A stretch of DNA of 64,000 nt from contig NZ_MWFK01000002.1 in NCBI RefSeq assembly GCF_002078175.1, forward strand, positions 62,001 to 126,000. The letters are read 5' to 3'. Source of the DNA: Streptomyces sp. M41(2017). GTDB taxonomy: Bacteria; Actinomycetota; Actinomycetes; Streptomycetales; Streptomycetaceae. Made by a program: the position numbers and the translations under genes. Shown here in pieces: positions 1 to 15,189 of the stretch (position 1 is its first letter; each line of letters begins with the position of its first letter). The notes beneath the pieces were generated by a model. That model worked only from the letters and a program-made list of their open reading frames with translations. It ran no database searches and was not told the origin of the DNA.

Positions 1-1678
1 CGTCGAGGAGTTCGTCGCGGGTGCGGCCCAGGACGACCGCGCGGTGCTCGAAGCGTGCGCGGCTCGCCGCCAGTGACCAGCCGACGTCGGCGAGGTCGGG
101 GGGCGGGCTGCCTGCGGCGGCGAAGTCGCGCAGTCTGCCGGCCTGGGCGCGCAGTGCCTGCTCCGAGCGGGCCGACACCGGCCATGCCGTCACCTCGGCC
201 GTGAAGGAGGGCTGCCGGGCGTCGGGGCCGGGCGTCGTCCCGGTGCTGTCGGAGGGCGTGTCCTGTGCGGGGGGTGGGGGCTGTTCCTGGGGGGCCTGTT
301 CGAGGATGAGGTGGGCGTTGGTGCCGCTCGCGCCGAAGCTGGACACCCCGGCCCGGCGGGGCCGTTCGGGTGTGCCGGTCCAGTCGCGGGCCTCGGTGAG
401 GAGCTGTACCGCTCCTGCCGTCCAGTCGACGTGGGTGGAGGGGCGGTCGACGTGCAGGGTGCGGGGCAGCACTCCGTGCCGCATCGCCATGATCATTTTG
501 ATGATGCCGCCCACCCCGGCGGCCGCCTGGGTGTGGCCGATGTTCGACTTCAGCGAGCCCAGCCACAGCGGGCGGTCCGCCTCCCGGTCCTGGCCGTAGG
601 TGGCCAGGACCGCCTGGGCCTCGATGGGGTCGCCGAGTGTGGTGCCGGTGCCGTGGGCCTCCACCGCGTCCACGTCGCCCGCCTTGAGCCGGGCGTCGGC
701 CAGGGCGGCGCGGATGACGCGCTGCTGGGCCGGGCCGCTCGGTGCGGTCAGTCCGTTGGAGGCTCCGTCCTGGTTGATCGCGGAGCCGCGGATCACCGCC
801 CAGATGCGGCGGCCGTTGCGGCGGGCGTCGGAGAGCCGCTCCAGGACGAGCATGCCGACGCCCTCGGCGAAGCCGGTGCCGTCGGCGGCGTCCGCGAACG
901 CCTTGCAGCGGCCGTCCTCGGACAGGCCCCGCTGGCGGGACATCTCCCGGAACACCTGCGGCATCGCCATGACGGTGACGCCGCCGGCCAGCGCGAGGCC
1001 GCATTCGTCGTTGCGCAGCGACCGCACCGCCTGGTGCACCGCCACCAGGGAGGAGGAGCAGGCGGTGTCCGTGGAGAGGGCGGGGCCCTGAAGGCCCAGC
1101 GCGTAGGAGATCCGGCCCGAGGCGACGCTCAGCAGGGAGCCGGTCTGGGCGTAGCCCGCGATGCTCTCGGGGGTGTCGAAGTGGTTGCCGTATCCGAAGT
1201 AGGCGAGGCCGGCGAACACGCCGGTGCTGCTGCCGTGCAGGGTGTGCGGGTCGATGCCGGCGCGTTCCAGGGATTCCCAGGAGGTCTCCAGCAGGAGCCG
1301 GTGCTGCGGGTCGGCGGCGAGTGCCTCGCGCGGGTTGATCTCGAAGAAGTCGGCGTCGAAGTCCCCGGCGTCGTAGAGGAATCCGCCCGAGCGGGTGGAG
1401 GAGGTGCCGGCCCGGCCCGGGTCCGGGTCGGCGAGGTGATCGAGGTCCCAGTTGCGGTCCTCGGGGAAGGCGGACACCACGTCCGCGCCCTCGCGCACCA
1501 GGTCCCACAGGGCCTCCGGGGAGGTGGCGCCGCCGGGATAGCGGCAGGCGACGCCGACCACCGCGATGGGTTCGGCGGCCGCCTCCGTCACCTCCTTCAG
1601 GCGTGTGCGGGTCTCGATCAGTTCGATCGATGTCCGCTTGAGGTAGTCGAGGACGTCGGCGTTGCTGTCGTTGGTCAT
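1..1678 (-). CDS. Type I polyketide synthase, extension module (5' part only)
   Basis: Partial: the gene starts at 1678 and runs off the left edge with no stop. The N-terminus is a short coiled docking helix, followed by a complete ketosynthase (about residues 35-455) with active-site TACSSS near residue 202, EAHGTGT and NIGHT, so the KS should elongate. A KS-AT linker and the first residues of an acyltransferase follow before the sequence ends. It lies 9 bp downstream of the module 1 stop with a GGGGAG ribosome site, so it is the next gene of the same operon and probably the next module on the PKS line. Extender specificity and reductive domains are outside the window. The 3' part of the KS is almost identical in DNA to that of the previous gene. 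Confidence 0.93.
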   Translation of the reverse strand, partial: MTNDSNADVLDYLKRTSIELIETRTRLKEVTEAAAEPIAVVGVACRYPGGATSPEALWDLVREGADVVSAFPEDRNWDLDHLADPDPGRAGTSSTRSGGFLYDAGDFDADFFEINPREALAADPQHRLLLETSWESLERAGIDPHTLHGSSTGVFAGLAYFGYGNHFDTPESIAGYAQTGSLLSVASGRISYALGLQGPALSTDTACSSSLVAVHQAVRSLRNDECGLALAGGVTVMAMPQVFREMSRQRGLSEDGRCKAFADAADGTGFAEGVGMLVLERLSDARRNGRRIWAVIRGSAINQDGASNGLTAPSGPAQQRVIRAALADARLKAGDVDAVEAHGTGTTLGDPIEAQAVLATYGQDREADRPLWLGSLKSNIGHTQAAAGVGGIIKMIMAMRHGVLPRTLHVDRPSTHVDWTAGAVQLLTEARDWTGTPERPRRAGVSSFGASGTNAHLILEQAPQEQPPPPAQDTPSDSTGTTPGPDARQPSFTAEVTAWPVSARSEQALRAQAGRLRDFAAAGSPPPDLADVGWSLAASRARFEHRAVVLGRTRDELLD

Positions 1679-1687
1679 CGCTCTCCC

Positions 1688-7453
<5,766 letters not shown>

Positions 7454-7492
7454 CAGGGCCTCCCCCAACAGTTGCCAATACGAACGGTGTTG

Positions 7493-10400
7493 CTACACGT
7501 ATCCGCGCTCGATCAGCGCGTACAGATCGTCGTCACTGCCGCTGCGCGGCCCGCCCGGCACGTCCGGCGCGTCCGGCACGTCCGGGGCTTGCCGCGCCTC
7601 CTCGGCCGCCGGCGGCTGCGTGTCCGGCCGCGGGGCGGCGGGCGTCTGCGGCTGCAGCAGGGTGAAGAGGTGGCGGGCGAGGGCGTGGGCGGTGGGGTAG
7701 GTGAACGCGACGGTGGCCGGCAGGCGCAGGCCCGCCGCCGCGGCGAGCCGGCCGCGCAGGCCCACCGCCATCGCGGAGTCGAAGCCCAGCGCCTTGAAGG
7801 TGTCCTCGGGGCGGGCCGCGATGTCGGCGCCCGTGATGCCCGCGTCCTTCACGCTCAACTGGGCCGCCGTCTCGGCGCACACCAGGGCCAGTACCGCCGC
7901 CTGCGAGGTGAGGTCCGCGGTCCTGCTGCCCGGGGCGGGTGCGGCGGCCGCCGGGACGCCGGGGCCGTCCGCGCCGTCGGGGGCGGTCAGCCAGTACCGG
8001 CGGCGCTGGAAGGGGTAGGAGGGCAGCGGGACGGTGCGCGGGCGGTGTCCGGCGAACGCGGGCGTCCAGTTCACCGGCACACCCCGCACGTGGAGTTCGG
8101 CCAGGGAGGCCAGCACCGTCGCGGCGCTGCCGTCGCGGCGGTGCAGGGTGCTCGCCAGCAGCGGCGGGGCCACCAGCGTGTCCGCGGCCTCCTCCATCGC
8201 CACCTGGAGCACGGGGTGCGGGCTGACCTCGACGAACACCGCGCCTCGTTCGCGCATCAGGGTGTCGACGACGTCGGCGAAGCGGACCTGCGAGCGCAGG
8301 TTGTCGTACCAGTAGGAGCCGTCCAGGGTGCGGGTGTCCAGGGCGGTCGCGGTGACCGTGGAGTGGAAGGTGACCGCCGCCTCCCGCGGTGCGATGCCCG
8401 CGGTGTCGGCGAGGAGGCGTTCCCGGATGCGTTCGACGTGGTGGGAGTGGGAGGCGTAGTCGACCTTGACCCGTCGCACCCGGACCCCGTCGGCGGCGGC
8501 CTCGGCGGCGAACTGGTCGAGTGCCTCGTCGTCCCCGGAGATCACCACGGACGCGGGACCGTTGACGGCGGCCGTCGACAGCCGGCCGGGCCAGCGTTCC
8601 AGCCGTTCCTGGACCCAGGCCCGGGGGGCGGCGACCGCGCTCATCCCGCCGAGTCCGGCCAGTGCCTTCAGCGCCTGGCTGCGCAGGGCGACGACGCGCG
8701 CCGCGTCGTCCAGCGTGAGGGCGCCCGAGACGCAGGCCGCGGCGATCTCGCCCTGGGAGTGCCCGATCACGGCGTCGGGGACCACGCCGAGGGAGCGCCA
8801 CAGTTCGGCCAGCGACACCATCATCGCGAACAGGGCCGGCTGGACGACGTCCACCCGCTCCAGCGGGGCGGCCGACGGCGCGCCGGTCACGACGTCCACC
8901 AGCGACCAGTCCACGAACGGCTCGAGAGCCTTGGCGCAGGCGTCGATCGAGCGGGCGAAGACCGGCGACTGCGTGTAGAGCTGTCCGCCCATGGCGGGCC
9001 ACTGGGATCCCTGGCCGGGGAAGACGAAGACGACCGGGCCGCTCGCGCCGCTCGCCGTGCCGCGGACCGTGCGGGCCGCGCCGGCGCCGGCGGCGAGCAG
9101 GGCCAGGCCCTCCAGTGCTTCCTGGCGGCTCTCGCCCAGGACCACGGCGCGGTGCTCGAACCGTGCCCGGGTGGCGAGCAGCGAGTGGCCCACGTCGGCG
9201 GCGCCGAGCGAGGGGTCGGCGGCCACGTGGTCGCGCAGGCGGGCCGCCTGTTCGGCGAGGGCCTGCGGCGTGCGGGCGGACAGTACCCACGGGAGGGTCC
9301 CCATGCCGCCCGCCTGGCTCATGTCGCCCTGACGGGTGGGGAGTTGGGGTGTGGGGTCCGGGGTGGGGGCCTGTTCGAGGATGACGTGGGCGTTGGTGCC
9401 GCCCATGCCGAACGCGGACACGCCGGCGCGGCGCGGCCGGCCGGGTGTGCCGGGCCAGGGCCGGGGGGCCGTAAGGACCTCGAAGTCGTCGTGGAAATCG
9501 GGGATGGCGGGGTTGGGGGTGCGGAAGTTGAGGCTGGCCACCAGGTGGCCGCGCTCCACGCACAGTGCCGTCTTGACCAGGCCGGTGATGCCCGCGGCCG
9601 GCTCCAGGTGTCCGACGTTGGTCTTCACCGAGCCGACGACCAGGGGGCGGCTGCGGCCGTCGTGTTCGGAGACCGCGCGCAGGCCGGCGATCTCGGCCGG
9701 GTCGCCGAGCCGGGTGCCGGTGCCGTGGGCCTCGACGTAGTCCACGCTGTCGAAGGGGATGTCCGCGCGCCGCAGGGCGGCGCGGATGGCGGCGGCCTGC
9801 CCTTCGGGGCTGGGGTCGGGCATCCGGGTCGAGGCTCCGCCGCTGCTCACGCCCCAGCCGCGGACCACGGCGTGGACGGGGTCGCCGTCGGCGACGGCCA
9901 GGTCGAGGCGTTTGAGGACGACGAACGCGCCGCCCTCGCCGCGGGCGAAGCCGCCGGCCCGTTCGTCGAAGGTGAAGCAGCGTCCCTCGGGTGACAGGGC
10001 GCCCAGGTTCGCCAGGCCGAGCCCCGCCTGCGGGTCGACGATCAGGTGCACACCGCCGGCGATCGCCATGTCGACGGCGCCGGCGGCGATCCGGTCGCAC
10101 GCCAGGGCCAGCGACACCAGGGAGGAGGACTGGCCGGAGTCCGCGCACACGCTCATGCCGCGCACGTCGAACAGGCCGGAGATCCGGTTGGCGATCAGAG
10201 CGCCGCTGGAGCCGAGCGCGGCGTAGTGGTCGTCGCGGTCGGCGCCGGAGAGGGTGCGCAGCAGTTCGTAGCCGGAGGGTGCGCTGCCCACGACGACGTC
10301 GATGTCGCGTCCGGCGAGCGTGTGGGCGGGGATGCGGGCGTCCTCGACGGCCTCCCAGGCCAGTTCGAGTCCCAGGCGCTGGGCGGGGTCCATGGCGGCT

Positions 10401-10654
10401 GCCTCGGCCGCGCCGGTGGTGAAGAAGTCGGTGTCGAAGCCGTCGACGGCGTCGAAGAACGAGCCCGTGGTGAGGGTGTCGGCGTCCGGGTGGCCGGCAG
10501 GGAACGGGCGGGCGTCGGCCGACCGCCGCGCGGGGAACGTCCCCAGGGTCGACTCGCCCTCGGTCAGCAGGCGCCAGAAGGCGTCCAGGCCGTCGACGCC
10601 GGGGAAGCGGCACGACATCCCGATGACGGCGATGGAGGTGGCTGTGCCACGCAT
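7493..10654 (-). CDS. Polyketide synthase loading module (KSQ-AT-ACP)
   Basis: A 1053-residue protein with KS, AT and ACP only. The KS active-site Cys is replaced by Gln (ADSGQSSS near residue 172), the hallmark of KSQ domains that decarboxylate the loaded extender to make the starter. The AT has GHSQGE (near 630) and YASH (near 732), the methylmalonyl signature, so a propionyl starter is predicted. The ACP carries LGFDSA near 957. The C-terminus (DDDLYALIERGYV) is the usual short docking tail. It lies between the type II TE (50 bp upstream) and module 1, so the operon order matches biosynthetic order. KSQ function is established for the family; the propionyl assignment is inference from the AT motif. 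Confidence 0.94.
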   Translation of the reverse strand: MRGTATSIAVIGMSCRFPGVDGLDAFWRLLTEGESTLGTFPARRSADARPFPAGHPDADTLTTGSFFDAVDGFDTDFFTTGAAEAAAMDPAQRLGLELAWEAVEDARIPAHTLAGRDIDVVVGSAPSGYELLRTLSGADRDDHYAALGSSGALIANRISGLFDVRGMSVCADSGQSSSLVSLALACDRIAAGAVDMAIAGGVHLIVDPQAGLGLANLGALSPEGRCFTFDERAGGFARGEGGAFVVLKRLDLAVADGDPVHAVVRGWGVSSGGASTRMPDPSPEGQAAAIRAALRRADIPFDSVDYVEAHGTGTRLGDPAEIAGLRAVSEHDGRSRPLVVGSVKTNVGHLEPAAGITGLVKTALCVERGHLVASLNFRTPNPAIPDFHDDFEVLTAPRPWPGTPGRPRRAGVSAFGMGGTNAHVILEQAPTPDPTPQLPTRQGDMSQAGGMGTLPWVLSARTPQALAEQAARLRDHVAADPSLGAADVGHSLLATRARFEHRAVVLGESRQEALEGLALLAAGAGAARTVRGTASGASGPVVFVFPGQGSQWPAMGGQLYTQSPVFARSIDACAKALEPFVDWSLVDVVTGAPSAAPLERVDVVQPALFAMMVSLAELWRSLGVVPDAVIGHSQGEIAAACVSGALTLDDAARVVALRSQALKALAGLGGMSAVAAPRAWVQERLERWPGRLSTAAVNGPASVVISGDDEALDQFAAEAAADGVRVRRVKVDYASHSHHVERIRERLLADTAGIAPREAAVTFHSTVTATALDTRTLDGSYWYDNLRSQVRFADVVDTLMRERGAVFVEVSPHPVLQVAMEEAADTLVAPPLLASTLHRRDGSAATVLASLAELHVRGVPVNWTPAFAGHRPRTVPLPSYPFQRRRYWLTAPDGADGPGVPAAAAPAPGSRTADLTSQAAVLALVCAETAAQLSVKDAGITGADIAARPEDTFKALGFDSAMAVGLRGRLAAAAGLRLPATVAFTYPTAHALARHLFTLLQPQTPAAPRPDTQPPAAEEARQAPDVPDAPDVPGGPRSGSDDDLYALIERGYV

Positions 10655-10704
10655 AGGGTTCCCTTCCGGTTTCCCCGGCGCGCGGTCGCGCCGGGCCGCC
10701 GCGC

Positions 10705-11454
10705 TCATCGCCGGCGGGCGAGCTCGGTGAGCAGCTCGGCCGGCGCGTCCATGAAGTCGTAGTGGCCGCCCTCGACGACCCGGATCTCGACCGAGTCGGC
10801 GTAACTGCGCCAGCCCTGGAGGTCTTCGAGGGTGACGTCGTCGTCCTGGCTCCAGTGCAGGACGACGACGGGGCAGTCGACGCGGGCGGGTTCGGTGCGC
10901 CGGTAGGCGCCTGCGGCGGCGTGGTCGCGCAGCAGGACGAACATGCCCATGTCGATCATGTCGGGGCGGGGTTCGATGCCCCGGCCGCGCAGGAACGTCT
11001 CCAGTTCGGTGCGCAGTTCGTCGTCGGTCAGGGAGAGCATCCGGTCGCGGGCGGCCTCGTGGGGGGCGGGCTGGCCCGACACGAACAGGCACTGCGGGGT
11101 GGGCAGGCCGAGTTCGGCCAGCAGCAGGACGGTCTCGTAGGCGGGCAGGGCGCCCGCGCAGTGTCCGAAGAACGCGAACGGGGTGTCCAGCAGGGGGGTG
11201 AGGGCGTCGACGAGGGAGGCGGCGAGCTGCTCGTAGGTGCCGTAGTGGGGGTGGGCCAGGCGGTTCTCGCGGCCGGGGAACTGCACGGGGCAGACCTCGG
11301 CGTCGCCGACGGTGGCCGGCCAGGCGCTGAAGGCGGAGGCCCCGGAGCCGGAGAAGGGCAGGCAGAACAGGCGGCCGGCCGGCCCGCCGGGTACGGGGGG
11401 TGCGGGGGGCCGCACGAACCACGGTGAGGGGGCGGTGGCGGGGGCGGCGGTCAT
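10705..11454 (-). CDS. Type II thioesterase with Cys nucleophile (GHCAG)
   Basis: A 249-residue alpha/beta hydrolase of the type II editing thioesterase family, which removes stalled or wrong acyl groups from carrier proteins. The fold is recognisable from the N-terminal LFCLPFSGSGASAF, the elbow FGHCAGA (residues 96-102) and the C-terminal EGGHYDFM carrying the catalytic His. The nucleophile is Cys99 instead of the usual Ser; the other two type II TEs in this window have GHSLGA and GHSMGA. Its start overlaps the P450 stop by ATGA, so it is translationally coupled. A Cys nucleophile may favour acyl transfer over hydrolysis, but that is inference. Confidence 0.92.
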   Translation of the reverse strand: MTAAPATAPSPWFVRPPAPPVPGGPAGRLFCLPFSGSGASAFSAWPATVGDAEVCPVQFPGRENRLAHPHYGTYEQLAASLVDALTPLLDTPFAFFGHCAGALPAYETVLLLAELGLPTPQCLFVSGQPAPHEAARDRMLSLTDDELRTELETFLRGRGIEPRPDMIDMGMFVLLRDHAAAGAYRRTEPARVDCPVVVLHWSQDDDVTLEDLQGWRSYADSVEIRVVEGGHYDFMDAPAELLTELARRR

Positions 11455-12701
11455 GGGGTGGGCCGTTTCTGGGCGGCGATGGGCAGGTGGGTCATGCCGG
11501 CGATGAAGTAGGAGCGCAGGTGCTCCGGTTCGCCGGCGAGGTCGAGGGAGGCGAACCGGCCGAGGAGTTCCTCGAAGAAGACGCGCAGGGTCAGGCGGGC
11601 CAGCGGTGCGCCGATGCAGAAGTGCGGGCCGAAGCCGAAGGCGACCTGGCGTTTGGCGTTGGGGCGGGTGATGTCGAAGGTGTGCGGGTCGGGGAACTGG
11701 GAGGCGTCCCGGTTGGCCGACCCGATCCAGGCGACGACCGCGGCGCCGGCGGGGATGACGCCGCCCGCGACGGGGACGTCGGTGACGGCGTAGCGCATGA
11801 AGTTGCAGGCGGCCGAGGTCCAGCGCAGCCCTTCCTCGACGAGGTTGGGGATCAGCGTCGGGTCCGCCTGGGCCTTGTCGAACTGTTCGGGCCGCTCGAT
11901 GAGGGCCTGCACGGTGCCCGAGACGGTGTGCGGGGTCGTCACGTTGGCGCCCAGCAGGATGCTGTAGCCGTCGAGGGCGATCTCCTCGTCGCTCAGCGGT
12001 GCGCCGCCCGGGCGGACGCTCATCAGGTGGTGGAGCAGGCTGTCGTCCTGGTCGCCGGAGGCCCGGCGGCGTCTGACCCACTCGGTGACGTAGGTGACGA
12101 GTTCGTGGTGGGCGATGGCCAGGGTGGCGGCCTCGCTGCCCAGTTGGAAGTGCGGGTCCGAGGGGGCGGTGACCATGGCGGTCAGCTGGACGAGTTCGGC
12201 CCAGTCCTTGTCCGGGATGCCCAGCAGCGGTCCGGTGACGATCGCCGGGAGGAGCAGGGCGCGCTCGGCGAGGTCGAACACCTCGCCGTCCAGGGCCGGT
12301 TCGAGGAAGCGCACCACCGTCCGGCGGATGGAGTCCTCCCAGGAGCGGACGGCGCGGGCGGTGAGCTTGGAGCCCAGCGGCCTGCGGACCTCGGTGTGCC
12401 GGGGCGGGTCGGTGGAGGTCATCAGCACGCCGGCGGCGACGTCGTCCTGCCCGAGGTGGGTGGGGACGGTGCCGCGTTCGGAGGTGAACTCGCGGTGGTC
12501 GCCCAGGACGCGACACACGTCCTCGTAGCGGGTGACCGACCAGAACTCCCGTCCGTCGGGCAGCACCTGGTGGTGCAGGGGCGCCTTGGCGCGCATCAGG
12601 TCCCAGACGGGGTGCGGGTCGCCGGACGTGTAGAGGTCCAGGTCGAACAGGTCGACGGCAGCGAGGTCGATGTCGCGCGCGGGACCCGGCGTCAGTCTCA
12701 T
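11451..12701 (-). CDS. Cytochrome P450, probable carrier-protein-linked hydroxylase
   Basis: A 416-residue soluble actinobacterial P450. The heme-ligand motif FGFGPHFCIGAPLAR is near residue 361 and the K-helix ExxR is EGLR. The I-helix reads LLGANVTTPHT: the usual acidic residue before the Thr pair is Val, which is unusual and may mean an altered proton-delivery route. The start overlaps the upstream PCP stop by ATGA and its own stop overlaps the thioesterase start, so PCP, P450 and TE are one coupled unit. P450s paired with a free PCP commonly beta-hydroxylate an aminoacyl-S-PCP; hydroxylation of the first amino acid, such as a hydroxyleucine, is therefore likely but unproven. Hydroxylation of Piz or of the polyketide is the alternative. 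Confidence 0.93.
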   Translation of the reverse strand: MRLTPGPARDIDLAAVDLFDLDLYTSGDPHPVWDLMRAKAPLHHQVLPDGREFWSVTRYEDVCRVLGDHREFTSERGTVPTHLGQDDVAAGVLMTSTDPPRHTEVRRPLGSKLTARAVRSWEDSIRRTVVRFLEPALDGEVFDLAERALLLPAIVTGPLLGIPDKDWAELVQLTAMVTAPSDPHFQLGSEAATLAIAHHELVTYVTEWVRRRRASGDQDDSLLHHLMSVRPGGAPLSDEEIALDGYSILLGANVTTPHTVSGTVQALIERPEQFDKAQADPTLIPNLVEEGLRWTSAACNFMRYAVTDVPVAGGVIPAGAAVVAWIGSANRDASQFPDPHTFDITRPNAKRQVAFGFGPHFCIGAPLARLTLRVFFEELLGRFASLDLAGEPEHLRSYFIAGMTHLPIAAQKRPTP

Positions 12702-13012
12702 GTCCGGGCCCTTTCCCGCTCGATCAGTTCGGCGACGCGGGCCGGGGTCTGGGCCAGGTAGAAGTCGCGTACGGACAGCTGGACGCCGTAGTCCTGCGCC
12801 ACCCGTTCGATGATCTTGATGCCGGTCAGTGAGTTGCCGCCGAGGGCGAAGAAGTCGTCGTCCCGCCCCACCTCGGGGCAGTTGAGGAGTTCCCCCCACA
12901 GTGCGGCGAGTTCGTCCACCAGCGGCACCGGGCCGCCGGAGGGCGCGTCCTGGCGTGGTGCGGTCTCGTCCTGTCCACCTCGCGGGTGGATCACCTGCGG
13001 CGCCGATTCCAT
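12698..13012 (-). CDS. Free-standing peptidyl carrier protein
   Basis: A 104-residue carrier protein with a disordered Pro/Gln/Asp-rich N-terminal 30 residues, then a PCP fold with phosphopantetheine site FFALGGNSLTG. The start has a strong GGAGGAAGGA ribosome site. It is the first gene of the minus-strand operon that continues through the P450 and thioesterase into the PKS genes. The pairing with the P450 suggests it holds the substrate during oxidation. No adenylation domain lies next to it; the only free A domain is 26 kb away, so loading must be in trans. One of the 18-bp palindromes lies about 100 bp upstream. Confidence 0.9.
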   Translation of the reverse strand: MESAPQVIHPRGGQDETAPRQDAPSGGPVPLVDELAALWGELLNCPEVGRDDDFFALGGNSLTGIKIIERVAQDYGVQLSVRDFYLAQTPARVAELIERERART

Positions 13013-13114
13013 GGCCGGTTCCTTCCTCCGCCGATCGAAAGTGCCCGCTCGCGTCCGGTGCGGCCTTCACCTGTCGGCCGTCACCGTCCGCGCGGCCACC
13101 GGGGTCGGGTGTGC

Positions 13115-13132
13115 TGTCCCGCCGGCGAGACA
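13115..13132. promoter_or_regulatory. 18-bp palindromic operator candidate, site 1
   Basis: TGTCCCGCCGGCGAGACA. The two 9-bp halves match except at one position. It lies about 100 bp upstream of the free PCP gene. Confidence 0.7.
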
Positions 13133-13307
13133 CGTTCGCCGCATGGCCGACTGGAGTGTCACCCGCCGCCGCTCCCGCCCACACCGGGTCCGGCACCGCA
13201 CCGGTGGGGGCCGGCCGGTGGGGTTGAGGGTGGACGGGCCGGCCTGCACGCTGCCCGCCGCGCACCGCCCCCGGCCCCCGCCCCGCGCGGGATGCCGCGG
13301 GGCGGGG

Positions 13308-13325
13308 TGTCCCGCCGGCGGGACG
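13308..13325. promoter_or_regulatory. 18-bp palindromic operator candidate, site 2
   Basis: TGTCCCGCCGGCGGGACG, containing a perfect 16-bp palindrome. It lies about 125 bp upstream of the FAD monooxygenase start. All 18 bases are identical to site 3 at 38739. Confidence 0.75.
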
Positions 13326-13451
13326 GCACAAGTGCCCGCTGCCGTGCCGCGTGCGGGCTCGGGACCGCGTTGACCGGCCCAGGGCGGGGGCGTGAACGTG
13401 AAGGCGACGCAACCGACGTCGAAGGCCCGGCGGAATCGAAGGGGGAACGAC

Positions 13452-14966
13452 GTGAGGGACACCGGCATGGACGCCGAGGTGGTGATCGCGGGTGCCGGGC
13501 CGACAGGCCTGATGCTCGCCTGCGAGCTGCGGCTGGCGGGCGTCGACGTGATGGTCCTCGAACGGCTCGCGGAGCGTACCGGCGAGTCACGGGCCGGCGG
13601 GATCCACTCGCGGACCCTGGAGGTGCTGGACCAGCGCGGCGTCCTGGACCGGTTCCTGGCGGCCGGTGAACTGCAGCCGGTGGGCCACTTCTCCGGCCTC
13701 TACCTGGACTTCGAGGAGTCGGAGTCCCGTCACCCCTATCCGCTGATGATCCTGCAGTCCACCATCGAGCGGCTGCTGGAGGAGTGGGCGGGCGAACTCG
13801 GCGTGCGGGTGCTGCGCTCCGCCGAGGTCGCCGGGATCCACCAGGACAAGAACGGCGTGAGCGTCCAGGTGGGTGCGGCAGGCCCCGGACAGCGGACGCT
13901 GCGCGCCCGCTACCTGGTGGGCTGCGACGGCGGACGCAGCACGGTGCGCAAACTGGCCGGCATCGGCTTCCCCGGCACCGAGGCGACGATGACGGCGCTG
14001 ATCGGCGATGTCGAACTGCCCGGCCTGCCCGAGGACTACGTGTGGATCCGGCGCTGCGCGGGCGGCGACTTCTCGGCGATCGCCTTCGAGCCCGGCTGGT
14101 ACCGGGTGATCACCTCCGAGTACGACCGGGTCGCCGACCGCGACGAGGCGCCCACCTTCGAGCAGCTGCGCGACTCGCTGGTACGCCTCGCCGGCACCGA
14201 CTACGGCATGCACAGCCCGCGCTGGATCTCCCGGTTCAACGACGCCGCCCGCCAGGCCGACCGCTACCGCCAGGGCCGGGTACTGCTCGCCGGGGACGCC
14301 GCGCACATCCACTTCCCCGCCGGCGGCCAGGGCCTGAACATGGGCGTGCAGGACGCGGTCAACCTGGGGTGGAAGCTGGCCTCGGTGGTGCGCGGCCGGG
14401 CTCCGCAGAGCCTGCTGGACAGCTACCACGCCGAGCGTCATCCGGTCGCGGAGCGGGTGCTGAACAACACCCGGGCGCAGTCGGCGCTGGCCCGCCCCGG
14501 CCCCCAGTCGGACGCGCTGCGCGAGGTGTTCGGCCAGCTGATGGTCTTCGACGACGTCAACCGGCATCTGCGGCACATGCTCACCGCCCTGGACATCCGC
14601 TACCCGGCCGACGACGGGCACCTGCTGTCGGGCCGCCGGGTTCCCGACGCTGACCTCAAGACGGCGGGCGGCATCACCGGGGTCAGCGAACTGCTGCACG
14701 CGGGCCGGCCCGTGCTGCTCGATCTGGGCGCGGGGGCGCAGGTGACGGCGGCGGCCGCTGCCTGGGCCGACCGGGTCGACGTCGTCGAGGCGGTCAGCGA
14801 GGACGACCACTGGTTCGTGCCCGCCGCCGGTGAGATCCCCGCTCCCGCCGCCCTGCTGATCCGCCCCGACGGCCATGTCGCCTGGGCCGCCACCGCAGGC
14901 GGCCCCGACCTCGCCGCCCTGCGCAGGGCGCTCACCACCTGGTTCGGGCCCGGCCTGCCCGGCTGA
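13452..14966 (+). CDS. FAD-dependent class A (aromatic hydroxylase type) monooxygenase
   Basis: A 504-residue flavoprotein hydroxylase of the PheA/TfdB-like family. It has the N-terminal FAD motif IAGAGPTGLMLACEL, the DG motif YLVGCDGGRSTVRK, the second FAD motif VLLAGDAAHIHFPAGGQG with LNMG after it, and the family's C-terminal thioredoxin-like domain. I chose the GTG at 13452 because it has AAGGGGGA upstream; an in-frame start at 13392 lacks one. It is transcribed divergently from the PKS operon under a shared palindrome. The substrate is unknown. Late oxidation of the polyketide side chain or of a Piz ring are both possible. Its last third is partly duplicated just downstream as a broken copy. 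Confidence 0.9.
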   Translation: MRDTGMDAEVVIAGAGPTGLMLACELRLAGVDVMVLERLAERTGESRAGGIHSRTLEVLDQRGVLDRFLAAGELQPVGHFSGLYLDFEESESRHPYPLMILQSTIERLLEEWAGELGVRVLRSAEVAGIHQDKNGVSVQVGAAGPGQRTLRARYLVGCDGGRSTVRKLAGIGFPGTEATMTALIGDVELPGLPEDYVWIRRCAGGDFSAIAFEPGWYRVITSEYDRVADRDEAPTFEQLRDSLVRLAGTDYGMHSPRWISRFNDAARQADRYRQGRVLLAGDAAHIHFPAGGQGLNMGVQDAVNLGWKLASVVRGRAPQSLLDSYHAERHPVAERVLNNTRAQSALARPGPQSDALREVFGQLMVFDDVNRHLRHMLTALDIRYPADDGHLLSGRRVPDADLKTAGGITGVSELLHAGRPVLLDLGAGAQVTAAAAAWADRVDVVEAVSEDDHWFVPAAGEIPAPAALLIRPDGHVAWAATAGGPDLAALRRALTTWFGPGLPG

Positions 14967-15189
14967 GAACGAATCGAAATGCCCCGGACCGACGTCAGCC
15001 GCATTTCACCGCACTTTGATCAGGCCCCGAGTGGTGATTGTGGCCATTGGTGAGGCCCGGGCACGCTCTTGACTGTGCAGGTCAACGAGAGCTGCATTGG
15101 CCAGCGTCACGGCATGGGGCGTCTTCGCCAGACTGTCGTCTCTCCCCGCACTACGTCGGCAGTCATCATGAAGGCATGGCAGCCGGCAC

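Larger units (their letters stand above)
13013..13451. promoter_or_regulatory. Divergent promoter region between PKS operon and FAD monooxygenase
   Basis: A 439-bp gene-free stretch separating the minus-strand PCP-P450-TE-PKS operon from the plus-strand FAD monooxygenase. It holds two copies of the 18-bp palindrome (13115-13132 and 13308-13325), one nearer each gene, consistent with coordinated control of both directions. No clear housekeeping -35/-10 pair is visible. Confidence 0.7.
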
